A stretch of 64,000 bases of DNA from contig NC_084795.1 in the NCBI RefSeq assembly GCF_963169125.1, positions 264,425,042 through 264,489,041 of the forward strand, given 5' to 3'. The notes under the pieces were generated by a model. That model was not told the origin of the DNA, did not search any database, and worked only from the letters and a program-made list of their open reading frames with translations. This document shows positions 21,427 through 34,100 of this stretch, piece after piece (position 1 is the stretch's first letter; every line of letters starts with the position of its first letter). The stretch is from Humulus lupulus (taxonomy: Eukaryota; Streptophyta; Magnoliopsida; Rosales; Cannabaceae). Both the position numbers and the translations under genes were made by a program.

Positions 21427-24414
21427 TAATAAATATATTTAAGTTTTAATAAAAAGATGTCCCCACACAATAACAGAGGGGAAAAAAATAAGCCAAATGA
21501 AGTATTAGTAGCATAATAATGTTTGTCAATACTATTAAGAAAAATCTAACCAAATTAGTCTTATTGGATTGTTAATTGACTCCCTGAAAACCTCCTAATA
21601 TTATCTACAGGCACAAAACTATGTAAGGGCAAGTGGTTGGGGGGGGGGGGGACTTAAACCTCCATTTAATTTTTAATTTTTTTAGTAAATTTTATATTTT
21701 TATTATAAAAAAAAAATCTCAAATTCAAGAAAATTATAATTAGCTCTCCTAAAACTAAAAAAAGTTTCTAAATTTAAGAAAATTAGGTCTTTTATTATAA
21801 ATTATGGTAAATCACATAAAAACCAGGAGACACGTACCCCTATATTTTTTTTAAAAACATTTGTGTTTTATATATAATGCTTATTAATAGTCAAGACAAT
21901 TTTTCTTTCTCTTTCTCAATATACATTATTTTATAGATTATACAATTGCAATCTTTCAAAGTAATTAATTCTATGCTATAGTTACACTACCTCTCTTTAA
22001 ATAGTTGTTTATGTTGCTAAATAATGCATGGATATTTCTTTTGAGATCTTTGGTTATGTAGTATGCTACTATATAATTTGACCATATGTTTTGTGCTGTT
22101 TCATTTTGCCGAAAAAATTATATAGTGCCCTTCTCCGTACAAGTTTTGGCTCTTACACTGGTCCTACCTACGTGAAAAATAAAAAGGTAAATCAAAGCCA
22201 CATATAAGTGACTAAAGTCCTCCCCTAATTTTTAAAAATAGTATTCTTATTACTCAAGTTCAAAAAAATATGAATAATTAATCACATTAGTCTTCAAAAA
22301 AAAATTCCTGTATATTTATAACATTATCTAACTAATGTCTCTATTATTTATACATCCAAATGAATTGAATGATCCTTAACTAATTGAACATCTATTAATT
22401 ATAATAATGCAACTTTTATTTGATGAAAGAGGCAGCGCTATATACTATATAGCAAGAGGAACATACATGGAACCTTAACATCCAATGTGAGGAAGAAGTT
22501 GGTACCTTAATATATAAATATATATGTATATATAGATATATTAATGTACAAACGACCTTTTTTCATTTGAATAAAAGTATGGGTCTTGAAAAAACTAAGT
22601 GGGGTTTTCTCCGAAAATTTTCTATGGTAGGTGGGTGGAGGAAGAAGATTTGATAATTCGTTTTCAAAAGTGATTATATCTTAATTTTGATATATATCTT
22701 CATAAAAGATAATAATATATATTGGGGGTCCTCATCCAACAAAATCATGTGCACATGGCTTGAGTACTCAGACTGATTAAACTAATCTCTCAATACTAAT
22801 ATATAAATGTATCTTTCTCATAAGTCTATATAGTATACACATATATAATTATATTTATATATGTGATGTAGACGCTTTAGCTCATTATTCAATCAAATTG
22901 AAAAGAACTAGAACACTATATAAATGGTACACCTAACATTGTATTTATTATTCCTTTATCTACACAAGCCAATTCTCTTACTTATAGTCATAGATGAATT
23001 TGGATTCATTCGTTGCGCTTTTTCAAATATTAATGAGTTATAACATTTATATTAATGCGTTTGAATGCGAGGTGATGGTGATGATCAAGACAAAATTTAT
23101 AATTAAGACTAAACATATATATATATATATATTTACTAGGTAAAAATAAGGTGAAAATTGTTTAATTTTAAAATTATAAACATATTTATTTAAACATGTA
23201 TTTATATTTATTATTTTTTAATTATCATATAAATTTTAAATAAATAAATAATATCATAAAATAAATAAAATATATTTAATATAATGTATAACATAAATAT
23301 ATTTAAAAAATTAGGGTAAAATATTGTCTATAATTTTAATAAAAATATAATATAATGAATTACACTTATATAATATATATAAATATTTATATCAATAATG
23401 TCTACATATATGACATTTAAACATAATATTAACATAGATATATATTTACATGACTACATAACATATATATAAATTACAATAATATTTAAAAAGAAAATAA
23501 TAATAGAATAAAATAAAAATATAAAAAGTCATAGTGTAAAGTTGTATACATGCATCAACTATTTTTAGTTTCTAATGTATCTCACAGTGTCCTTTGGTGA
23601 ATTTGATAAAGAAAAATAGCTCCAATCCCTTGATATAAAATAAAGTATCACACAAATTTATAAGATAAAAAAATGATATGAATGGCTTTATTATCTTCAA
23701 ATAAATATGATTTAATTATTTAAATTATCATAAAATATCTTTAAAATATCTTATTTTAATTAATTAATTTTTGTTTAAGTTTATGTTTCTTCTAGTTTTT
23801 GAATTTGACAGTGACAACAAGAGAATATATATTATATATTTAATATAATATTAATATTATACATAGATTTTAAATTTAAGTTTGTTGCTTGTTTTTTAAA
23901 AGAAGTTTGTTTCTAGTTGATAATAGATTATATTATGTTATATGTTTAATATGATATTATTCTAATACGTGAAGTTTAAGTTTAATTAAATTTTATTTAA
24001 GTTGTATAACGTATGATTTTATTATCTTTAAATAGTTTATCATTGTAAAACATCTCAAAAATATCCTATTTTAATTTGTTTAATTATTTATTTATTTAAG
24101 TTTAAATCATATTTATAATCTACTGTTAAATATAAGAATATTCTGTTAGAGTTAACGGAAAAAAATAAAAAACCGTTAAAATTAAGAATTTTCGTTATCT
24201 ACACATTTATTATATACAAGAGATATATTTTAAGAGCAACTTTATTACACTAAAAAATAGATGGAAAAAATTCATCTATTTAAAAGTTTATTGTCTAGCT
24301 AAAAAATGCTAAATAATTTCTAGATTACTAAAACAAATGCGAACAACGAGAAAAAATGCTCTTAAAAAGTTAAACAATAAAAATACACACGAAATCCAAA
24401 AAAAAAAAAAAGAG
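21427..24414. other. AT-rich intergenic region with short repeats, no gene seen
   Basis: It contains a 13 bp G run near 21637-21650 and many (TA)n patches (for example 22505-22540, 22840-22860, 23115-23132). Around 23690-24230 it carries a repeat shared with 63290-63900. No coding frame is recognisable. Confidence 0.5.
23690..24230 (+). repeat. AT-rich dispersed repeat, copy 1 (partner at 63290-63900)
   Basis: Shared blocks in the same order include TTCTAGTTTTTGAA, AGTGACAACAAGAGA, TAAGTTTAATTAAATTTTAT, TAAATATAAGAATATTCTGT and CGTTATCTACACA followed by TTATTATAT. Length and order are conserved over about 500 bp, so it is a dispersed repeat rather than chance AT-richness. The family is unassigned. 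Confidence 0.7.
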
Positions 24415-25424
24415 CCTAAATCACTTGTTAGACTAGACAAATTCATCATTAAGTATGGATCTAACAATGTATAAATCATAAAACAATGCACAAAAGAAAG
24501 CTTAAAAACAAAAGGAAAAATAGACAATTGCACAGCAGGATTTATACTGGTTCAAAGACTAGTTTCCTAGTCTTCTACATCCAATTTTCGAAACACCATC
24601 ATGGAGGCCTTTATTGATCATCAATGGAGGAAGAATACAGTTGTGGCTCACAAACAAGCTCTCAAACTCAGTTTAAATCTCTCACACACACCCGATCATT
24701 TCACTGTCAAAACAGTAGTGAAATTGCTCTATACAGTAGCCCGAAACCCCACACTCTTTCTCAACTCTCTTCTCTCACTTTCTTGATCTTCTCTTTAGCT
24801 CAATCTTGGAGCTTCTCACTCTTACTCTGTCATTTAAAATCGTGTCTTGTAACAACCTTAAACTTGTATATATAGACAAACATTATGTAATGACCCAACT
24901 ATTTCTAAGATTTGGACCATTAAAACTACTAGACATAGCTACTACTTTTGGAGAAAACATACATGAGAAATAATCATTACTTTATTAAAACTCCAAAATA
25001 AATATTGTATTAATAACATAAAATTATAAATTTAAAATGTAATATGGCATGGGTACCCATTGTTTATAAAACATAAAACATAACTTTAAAACAATTGTTC
25101 AAAAACTAAATGCGGAATTACAAAAGAACATAAAAAAAACCTAATAAATAAACGTCATCTTCGATCGACACGCAGTCCATTGAATCCCTTCTTCCTTAAC
25201 ACACAAGCCAATCTGCCAAGAATCCTTCCGCCTCCATATCTATTTTCCTGCATCACACTAAAAATAAAGGAGTGAGTCTAATGCCCATCAAGAAAAATCT
25301 ACTAACAATCATATAACATAAATCATAAGCATAAAACTATATCATAAACATATACTGTAAAACGTATGACTATAACAACATTTATCATATAGGACTATAA
25401 CAATAACGACCATCATAAATTATT

Positions 25425-25640
25425 GGGGCTTGTTAGCTAAGCAAGTCATATGTCCATAAATTTGTGGGGCTTGCTAGCTAAGCAAGTCATGTACCCAATA
25501 TAACTTCTTGGGGCTTCCTTATCTAAGCAAGTCATATGTCCAATCATTCATTCTTGGGGCTTGTTATCTTAACAAGTCATATGTCCAATCATAGATACTC
25601 GGGGTTTGCTTATTTAAGGAAGTCATGTGTCCAAGCGACT
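25425..25640 (-). repeat. Hairpin array in outer solo LTR, five units
   Basis: On the plus strand units start at 25425, 25466, 25509, 25556 and 25600, each GGGGCTTGxTAGCTAAGCAAG followed by TCATATGTCC. Within each unit GGCTTGCT can pair with AAGCAAGTC, giving about an 8 bp stem with one G.U pair. Changes in the units include TTGTTA...TAACAA in the fourth, where both stem sides changed together. The inner LTR has three similar units at 26648-26770. Confidence 0.7.
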
Positions 25641-26158
25641 GAAAACATATTCTATATACATATCATAACATAAACATAACATAACATATAAGCACATAAA
25701 ATCTATCTTATTTCTTTACCAAAACCGGGATATTTGAGAACAAGAGCGGGACTAGAACACTCCTAAAACCAAAAGTAAGAATTGTGAGTTTCTAAAGAAA
25801 AGAGATGAAAAGAAACTAAACCATCAAAGAAGAAACTTACTGAGAAGAAACTTAAATCAAAGAACTTAAACACCTAACCACAAAACCATAAACAAAAGTT
25901 AGGATCTAAAGGAAACTTAAGGAAAACTAAGGAATCATAAAAAAAAATAGAACTTATGAATAATATTACCTTGGATGAACTAGAACCGATCTACACTTCA
26001 ATATCAAAATCACACTTTATCTCACTACCCAAGTGTTTATAAAGCTTTAAGATAATAAGGCTTTTATCCCAAAACCCAAGTGTATCTCTCTATAGAAACC
26101 CTAGCAGCTTGAAGGCTCTGAACACAGCTTGAAGAATGAAGAAAAATGGCTGAGTACT

Positions 26159-28073
26159 TGTAATGACCCAACTACTCTAGACTTTGGATCATTAACGACA
26201 ACTATACATAGACACTACTCTTTAATAAAACTTACAAGTGAAATAATCATTACTTCATTAAAAACTTGTAAAAACAAATGTTTAACTACATAAAACTTAA
26301 AGTGGGATATGGGATCCCATTGTTTTTAAAAGAAAAACATAACATAATTTTAAATAAATGGATTACATAGTAAAGTGCGGAAAATACATATAAAACCATA
26401 GTTAAAGAAACTTCATCCTCAATCGAACTCTCGGCCCTTTGATTCCATTCTGCCTCAATACACATTCCCAAGCTTCCAAGAACCTTTCCCGCCACCAAAG
26501 CTATTTTCCTGCACATATAAACATAAATGAGTGAGCCTAATGCCCAACATGGAAAACCTAACACGTAAACCATATGCATAAAATTCATAATGCAACATAA
26601 AACATATCATAAACATATATCACATATACTATAATGGCCATTATTACTTGGGGTCCCATAAACAAACAAGTCATATGCCCATTAGATTTGTGGGGCTTGC
26701 TAGCTAAGCAAGTCATATGCCCATAAATTTATTGGGGCTTGTTAGTTATACAGGTCATATGCCCAAGTCTACAAACATACATAACATCACATAAATCATA
26801 GGTTAATCATAACACATACATTATAAGATAACACATAACATAACATATAGAATCCTATCCTATTTTCCTTACCAAAAGATACCGGGATATGAGAACAGAT
26901 TTGGGACTTTGGAACACTCCTAAAAACCATAAATGGAAGGGTGAGTATACTAAAGAGAATGAGATGAAAAGAATGGACGAACTATACCATCAAAAATATA
27001 CTTACCAAAAACCTTATGTTCAAGATCTTAGATTTCCTATCCAAGAATAAAGAATAAAGTTAGGGTGCTGAATAGAAAACTATAAGATCTTAAAGAAAAA
27101 TAATACCAAATGAACTAGAGTTTGGAATACCTTGAATGCTTCTATGACCAATCTAAACCTTGAACCAAAATGTGTTATAAACCTTACTTCCCAAGTGTTT
27201 GGTAAGCTTATAATTACCACCCAAGTGTTTACACTCTCAAAAATAACCTAGTAGCTTGCAGCCTCTGAACTTAGCTTGACGAATGAATAAATGGCTGGGT
27301 ACTAGGTCCTATTTATAGAGTTCAAGAATGAAAAGATCTTCATTTAACTTGAATAAAAATAATGGCTTTTTAAGTGAAAAATATTTGAATTATCGTTCAG
27401 CAGAGGCTAAAGACTCAGTCAGAAAGATGCTGGACTTATCAAGAGGTTAAAGATTGAAATGAGAACTTTTTCAAAAACATTCAAAAATATGCTAAGGGAG
27501 CCGATATATCGCCCCTTGTAGGCGATATATCGCCTGGGCCAGCCTGCCCGAGGCTCGTCGAGGTGCTCGTGCGAAGTTACGTGTTTTTCGTATCCCCGTA
27601 CTGTGATATATCGCCCCCATAGCTGCGATATATCAGCATACGCTGAATATTTAAACATGAAATTGCACATTTTAAGCTTAATTTGAATTGTGTAAACAGC
27701 CTTGACTAAGTCCCCTAACGTTTTCAAAGCTGTTGACAGACCCTAGGATATTCAAATATTACTCTTAATAAACTTATTCCTCAAAAATACTTAATTGTCA
27801 TTAAACATACACATGACAAATGTTACTTTCTTATTGGGTCTATCTAAACCTTATAATATAATAAATATCACCATCAATATCAATCATATTAATCAAACCT
27901 TAGGTTAAAATTAATATTTTTAAACTATAGGTTAAACTTAGAAAATCTACAAGTGTTACTATGAGTGTCCAAATAAATCCCGGTCTGAACCATAATCCAC
28001 AGTCATAAAAATACTACTACTATTACTATTATACTACTATATAACTAGCTAAGTAAAGTTCTTGGACTCTACA
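26159..28073 (-). mobile_element. Gypsy-type solo LTR (inner), perfect GTACT duplication
   Basis: It is 1915 bp, from TGTAATGACCCAACTAC (26159) to TTGGACTCTACA (28073), flanked by a perfect GTACT at 26154-26158 and 28074-28078. It is related to the LTR it interrupts, so the same family inserted into itself. It carries its own TATA (plus-strand CCTATTTATAGAG near 27308), three hairpin units (26648-26770) and a palindromic module with GCGATATATCGC at 27498-27640. Confidence 0.88.
27498..27640 (-). repeat. Palindromic module GCGATATATCGC in inner solo LTR
   Basis: GATATATCGCC, GGCGATATATCGCC, GTGATATATCGCC and GCGATATATCAGC occur four times within 140 bp, with AGCCTGCCCGAGGC between them. The position within the LTR is comparable to the AGCGCT module of other LTRs although the words differ. 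Confidence 0.6.
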
Positions 28074-28082
28074 GTACTAGGT

Positions 28083-28092
28083 CCTATTTATA
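28083..28092 (-). promoter_or_regulatory. TATA box of outer solo LTR
   Basis: The minus strand reads TATAAATAGG, a strong plant TATA box. It lies about 75 bp downstream (minus-strand sense) of the nearest heat-shock-element-like array, and the inner LTR retains the same box near 27308-27317. Confidence 0.65.
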
Positions 28093-28107
28093 GAGTTTGA
28101 GCCTATT

Positions 28108-28470
28108 AAAAAAATACTTAAATCCTTAAATAAACATGATTATGACAAGTGGCATGCTCTTAATGGTTCTGGAAGGTTCTAGAGTTTCTAGATCTTTCTT
28201 TTATTTAAAAAAATACTTAAATCTTTAAATAAACATGATTATGACAAGTGTTATGCTCTTAATGGTTATGGAAGGTTATAGAGCTTCTAGATCTTTCTTT
28301 TATTTAAAAAAAATACTTAAATCCTTAGAAAAATATGATTATGACAAGTGGCATGCTCTTAATGGTTCTAGAAGGTTCTAGAGCTTCTAGATACTTCTAT
28401 TATTGAATTATCCATTTAAAATACTTAAATCCTTAAATAAACAAGATTGTGACAAGTGTCATGCTCTTAA
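28108..28470 (-). repeat. ~100 bp tandem repeat with heat-shock-element-like arrays
   Basis: The landmark AAATACTTAAATCC recurs at about 28111, 28210, 28309 and 28420, giving 3.6 units. Units 1 and 3 contain GTTCT-GGAAG-GTTCT-AGAG (28166-28185) and GTTCT-AGAAG-GTTCT-AGAG (28365-28384): alternating nTTCn/nGAAn pentamers, the heat-shock element grammar. Unit 2 has decayed (TTC changed to TTA). The unit boundary and the decay show the amplification is not recent. Confidence 0.75.
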
Positions 28471-28854
28471 AATTCTATCTAAACCCTATATTATAATTAA
28501 AATATTTCTATGAACAAAAATATTAATTAAACCTTATGTTATAATTAATATTTCTAAACTATAGGTTAAACTTATAAAATCCATAATTATTGCTATGAGT
28601 GTCCTACTAAGTCCCGGTTTGAACCAAAATCCACACTGTTGCTGCTGCTGTTGCTGCTGGGACATTCTAGGACTCTACACTTTAAGTAACTAGGAGAGTT
28701 AGTTAAAACTAGTTTAGGCAGCTGTCATAAGGTAGCTAAATTGGTTGGTCTTTGGGAGAAATCAAAACCCACAAATTCCACCTTATTCCTTCCAAATATC
28801 AACAGTAAAAGGTTGTGATTATTCTTTCCAAGATAGTGTTCCTCAAGTGTATTA

Positions 28855-30387
28855 TTAGTTCCCAAGGCTAAGCAAGTTTAGGCAATGCCTAAACTTACTT
28901 ACTGTCAAGACTTTAGTACCAACATCAACTGGATTATCTTCTGTTTTTACTTTATCCAAGTCAATTATCGCATCTTCAATTTTCTCCCTTATCCAAAAAA
29001 TCCTTATGTCAATATGTTTACTCTTATCATGATACATAGGATTCTTGCATAAATGAATTGAAGATTGGTTGTCCGAGTCCACCTTTGCTTTTCCATTTAG
29101 CATCTTTAATTCTTGTAAAATACCTTGCAACCAAATAGCTTCTTTAAACACCTCAGTAGTAGCCATGAATTCTGCCTCTATGGTACATTGAGCAACAACG
29201 GATTGCATTTGAGCTTTCCAGCACACACAGTTCCCATTGGTCATGAAGATGTATGCAGTATTAGACCTTCGAGTGTCTCTATTTGAAGCATATTCAGCAT
29301 CTACATAACTTGTCGATTCAAGTTCATTTTCTGCTCTTTTGTACAACAAACCATAATCCTAAGTTCCCTTTAAGTACCGTAGAAGTCATTTGAGAGCTTG
29401 TTAATGCTCCAACCTGGGATTTGACATGAATCTACTAAGAACACTAAGTGCATGTGCAATATCTGGTCTAGTACTAACCATTACATACATTAGGCAACCT
29501 AGAGTCATAACATATGGCACTTTGCTCATTTCTTCGATTTCTTCTGAGTTGACAAAACACTGTTCTTTGGGTAGCACAAAATGACCTCCTAATGGTACTG
29601 AAGTACTCTTAGCATCTTGTAGATTGAATTTTTGAACCATTTTCTGAATGTAGTTTGATTGCTTCAGATATAGTTTTCCATCTCTTCTGTTTCTTGTAAC
29701 TTCTATGCCAAGAATTTTCTAAACATGACCAAGTTCCTTCATTTCAAACTCTTGTTTGAGTTTAGTTTTTAGTCCTTTAATTACTGCCTTATCTTTGCTC
29801 AAGATAAGCATATTGTCTACATAAAGCAACAAGTATACTACTGTAGACAAATTTAGATTTTTAAAATAAAGACAATGATCAAAATCTGACCTTGTGAATC
29901 CGATTTCTTGCATATAGGAGTTGAACCTTTTATTCCACTGTCTTAGGGATTATTTCAAGCCATATAGAGATCTCTTGATCTTGCAAACCAGTTATGAATT
30001 GTTGATTTCCACCTGAAAACCAGGTGGTTGTTTCATGTAAATTTCCTCTTGCAAATAACCATTTAAAAAAGTTGATTTGACATCAAGTTGTTCCACTTCC
30101 ATGTCTTTTTGTGTTGCAATAGAAAGGAGTTGCCTTATTGTCTTGTATTTAACCACAAGGGAAAAAATTGTGTAATCTATGCCTTCCACATGATTGAAGC
30201 CTTTAGCTACAAGTCTGGCTTTAAATCTCAATGGTTCAACCTCTATTATTCCTTCTTTCACCTTATATATCCACTTGCATTCAATTACTTTCTGGTTTGG
30301 AGGCTTAGCAACAAGTTCCCAAGTTTTGTTCTCGTCAAGTGATTCCATGTCTTCTCTCATAGTTGTAGTCCATTTGTCTTTGTGCAC
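28855..30387 (-). pseudogene. Copia-A RT and RNase H, broken
   Basis: Reading leftward: RT front 30387-29992 (KWIYKVKEG, RLVAKGFNHVEGIDY, QLDVKSTFLNGYLQEEIYM), RT catalytic part 29913-29719 (LLLYVDNMLILSKDK), connection 29640-29401 (STRPDIAHALSVLSRFM), then RNase H 29349-28855 (YVDAEYASNRDTRRS, EAEFMA, DNQSSIHLCKNPMYHDKSKHID). The invariant YVDD is YVDN, so a catalytic aspartate is lost in addition to three frame breaks. The element therefore cannot reverse transcribe by itself. Confidence 0.88.
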
Positions 30388-31480
30388 CCCATTTACAACT
30401 TCCTCATAGCCTACTAGTTCCTGAATTTTTATTTGGACAACAGCTAGTGCATATGCTATTAATTCTACTTCTGCATATCAGGTTGGAGGTTGTAAGTCTC
30501 TTCTAGCTCTATCTCTAGCAAGTTGATAGTTAGATAGATCTTCTTGGTTATTTGAAACCTCTGTTTCCTCTTCCATTTCCTCATTCCCAACATTTTTTTT
30601 ACTCGACTCTGCAATAGATTTTTTCATTTATGTCTTTGCTATTTCTTTGCTTGATGAGTTACCTGCAACATCATTCAGAAAACTACCCTTCTCGGATATT
30701 AAATGAGGAAAATCACGTTCATTAAATATCACATTTCTTGCTATGACAATCTTAATTTTTGGTTAATACGTATTCTATATCCATTAATGCCAATAGCATA
30801 ACCAAGAAAAATATCTTTTATAAATCTAGGCTCTGATTTATCTTTGGATTGATGTACATATGTTGTACAACCAAAGACTCTGATATGTTTAAGATTAGGC
30901 AACCTACTATACCATTTTTCAAAATGTGTTTTTTAAATCTATAGACCTATTTGGGCTTCTGTTTATCAAGTAGCAAGTTGTAGCTAGTGCTTCTCCCCAA
31001 AATGGTTTGCCTAGACCAGAACTAAACAATCAACATCTCACTTTATTAAACAAGGTTCTATTCATTCTTTCTGCAATTCCATTTTGTTCAAGAGTGTTTA
31101 CAACAGTTCTATGACTAGTTATGCCACAATCTTTACACAAAGCATCCAACTCATTATTTAGAAACTCTAAACAATTATCAGTCCTAAGGGTACTAACTTT
31201 CAAATCGATTTTGTTTTCTACTTGAGTTTTCCATGCCTTAAATTGATCTAAAAATTCATCTTTAGTTTTCAATAGGTAAGTCGAAAAACATCTACTAAAG
31301 TCATCTACACTTGAAAGAAAATATTGTTTACCCGAGTGTGTAGACACATTGTATGTCCCCCTTAGATCAGCATGAACATACTCAAGTATCCTCTTTATGT
31401 GGTGTTTTGCGACTGTGAACTTGATCTTGTGTTGTTTTCCAAAAATGCAAGCATCACAAAATAGTAATGCAAAGACTTTT
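30388..31480 (-). pseudogene. Copia-A integrase core and C-terminal region, broken
   Basis: The 31347-31030 frame carries the copia integrase core: VDDFSR, LRTDNCLEF and, after about 35 residues, NGIAERMNRTL, so the D,D(35)E residues are visible. Upstream, next to the insertion edge, CDACIFGKQHKIKF (near 31450) supplies the last cysteines of the HHCC zinc finger; its histidine half lies beyond the 22 kb Copia-B insertion near 53400-53450. Downstream, 30960-30400 holds the low-complexity integrase C-terminus with stops. Confidence 0.8.
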
Positions 31481-32045
31481 TGTTGGGAATAGTATCCTTA
31501 AAGCAATTGTAGTTGACAAATGTTTTAAATGAAATAAATAATTGAATTGAATAATTATATATATAGACTATGTCTGATATTATATTGATAATATTAAGTA
31601 AATATCATAAAATTGAAAGTTTATCTATGTGGTCTTAATCTCATATTGGTATGAGATGATCGAGATTAAGATAATAAACTTAAAACAGTTCATAGTAAAA
31701 TAAAGTTATGGAATCTTTAGATTAATTACTGCTAGTACAATACATTAGTATTATGAATACATGTGACATAGATCCGGTTACTAGTGTAGTAGGACACTTT
31801 AGTAGAGGTACTTTGCATGCTGAGAGTATGTAGAACTGGACCAGATGTGATTTGTTAATACTTGTTTAAACACTGTTTCATAGTATTAATCAAACATATC
31901 AAACGATGATCATATACACGATGATCTTAATCCCGAGGTTGCTATGAACTCCTATATATGGCATCTGATCATTTGATTCATGCGTTAAGGTTTGTCGGAA
32001 TGATCAAGCTAAGAACAATTGTTTTGGGGACTCAATGATATATAC

Positions 32046-32230
32046 TAGGGCTGAGCATAAAATCCGAAAAACCGAAAAAACTGGATAAACCGACCATCCG
32101 AACACCGAAAAAACCGAAACCGAAAAAACCGAAAACCGAAAAAACCGCCAACGGCGCAAACCGCCACTGGTCGGTCGGTTTGGAAATATTGTCCGGACCG
32201 ACCGAACGGAACCGAAACCGACCGACTACT
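32046..32230 (+). repeat. hAT left end: TIR and subterminal motif cluster
   Basis: After the 12 bp TIR come about a dozen copies of CCGAAAAAACCG-like and AAACCGACCG motifs. The right end (about 37065-37220) carries the same motifs as CGGTTTGG/GGTCGGTTT. Clustered subterminal motifs are where hAT transposases bind in characterised members; binding here is inferred. Confidence 0.75.
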
Positions 32231-34100
32231 ATTATATATAATAATATAATATTATATAATTATTAATTAAAAATTAAATAAAATCTTTTTTTTATTTATT
32301 TTTACTAGGGCATCAGAGATCAGAGAAGAGTCTCTTCTCTTCCTTCTCTACGCACGGCGCAGGCGCACAGGACTCTCACTCAGCCCCCTACTGCACTCAT
32401 CCTTCCTCCCTCCAGCGACGACTGCCCAAACGAACGGAACAGCCCAGCCCAGCCCAGCCCAGCCCAGCCTCCTCTGCTCTTCCTCCTCTGCTCTTCCTCT
32501 CTGTTTCGCGAACGGAACGGACCGAGCACGTCTCAGCGGCGGCAGCACTGCCCAGCCCACTCCGGCGCGGACACAATATATATATAAATTGTATGCATCA
32601 TCCTTCCCACTCTGGCGACCACTTCACGGAGGTATGCCTCATTTTGTATGCATCATCATTCTCTTTTTAATGTGATTGGGATCAACAGTAGGTTCTTTAT
32701 TCGATAGTGGTTAGGTGGTTTTGGGTATATTTGTAATCCTTCCTGGTTTTGATGGAAGTTTAATATCAGTGAAGTGGATCATGAGACTGGTTATATTGTT
32801 TAAGAGTAGGTTTGAAATAAATGAATCAAAACGATAAGTGCAATGGCAGAGTTTTTGTACGGAGCAATATTAGTATCTGTTGGCTATAAGGTAAATGTGC
32901 CTTTATGTTCATGTAGTGTTGAAGATGATTCTGAACTTCCCAATCTGATAGGTAGCTGTCCCAGCTTATCTAATTTTTTTTCTGGTTAAAGTTGGCTAAT
33001 GGATGGATAGGTCCATTGATTTTATATTATTTTTTATTGTTTTTCTTATTCTATTTTTATCACGAGGATAACTATAAATGTAGAAAAACCAAAACTTAGA
33101 ACAAATATATTTAGCAATCAGAGGTTTCAGCTTACTTTCTTCATATATACATTTTTTTAATGGGAGAATTGATAACAATATATATATATAAATAAAGGAT
33201 ACATATATATATATTGATATATTATGTTCACAATCACTAGTGGTTGTTAGCCAACTTACCTTCTTAAAATTAAAAAATGTTAATGTGATAAGTAATAGAC
33301 CAGATATGCCATAATCCAAGTATGATGATCATTAATCTATTAATTAAGTATAGAGACGTATATAATTATATGTCAACATATGTATAAACTTTTGGCAATG
33401 AACCAAACTTAATTTTTGGCTTGTACTTCAAGTTGATAACAATCCACATACATATATATATATATATATTTTGGGGTTTTTTGACAAGTGATGCATTACA
33501 CTGTTTATATCATCGGCTTCTCTATGATGTTCTTTTCTACTTCTAAGTAAATTTTGTACTTTTCATAACATTCAGGTATTTGACATCTTATATTTATGGA
33601 TCAATAGTCAATATATAATTTATTATATATATGTTCAATTATTTTTCGTTGTGAACTTTGTACTTGACTTATTTTTAGTGTTTCGCATGATCTCTCTCCC
33701 ACATATAAATATCTATAATATTCTAGTCTTTTTCAAAATAAATCTTAAGACAGTATACAATATCAAAACATTAAACTATACTGAAATTGCAAGTAGTATA
33801 ATATAGATGTGTACATTTACGAACCCAGCTATGGGGCCCTTCTCATTATTTATAAAAAAATATTTTACTCTTAAAATGTATTTTTGATTATACATGATTT
33901 GTTCATTTTTTTATATAACTTTTAAATGTAATTTCTGTTTATAGCTGCTTTATTTACATACATGACTTGTCCTTGAATGATCATAATAATCATGTCTTGT
34001 TATTATGTTTTATATTTATTATGTTTTATGAGCACATTCATATTATGTTTTATATTTGTTGCTGAAATTGTGTTTATAAATATGTAAATAGATCGTTAAT

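Larger units (their letters stand above)
24886..28679 (-). mobile_element. Gypsy-type solo LTR (outer), itself split by a second solo LTR
   Basis: On the minus strand it begins TGTAGAGTCCTAGAATG at 28679 and ends GTTGGGTCATTACA at 24886. Without the nested copy it is about 1.87 kb, with no coding sequence. Orientation follows from the relatives, whose 3' ends are ...GTTACA or ...ATTACA. On the minus strand it carries a 100 bp tandem repeat with heat-shock-element-like motifs, then a TATA box (28092-28083), and farther on a hairpin array. It is the outer member of a pair: the inner LTR 26159-28073 has the same termini and overall layout. Confidence 0.8.
24415..28773 (-). repeat. Copia-A 3' LTR, interrupted at 24886-28679
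   Basis: The two pieces 24415-24885 and 28680-28773 together match the intact LTR at 54850-55439, including 'ctggttcaaagactagtttc', 'atggaggcctttattgatc', 'cttgtatatatagaca' and the terminal AAACCCACA. Target flanks of the insertion are CATTA (24881-24885) and CTTTA (28680-28684), a one-mismatch duplication. The open frames at 24601-24875 fall in this LTR and are not genes. Confidence 0.88.

Noticed and set aside
24601..24875. Frames starting MEAFIDHQW here and at 55060
   Set aside because: Both lie in the two LTR copies of Copia-A; similarity is at DNA level and the frames differ between copies.
32348..32560. 70-residue minus frame in a GC-rich block
   Set aside because: Produced by AGCCC repeats in the presumed hAT promoter/leader.
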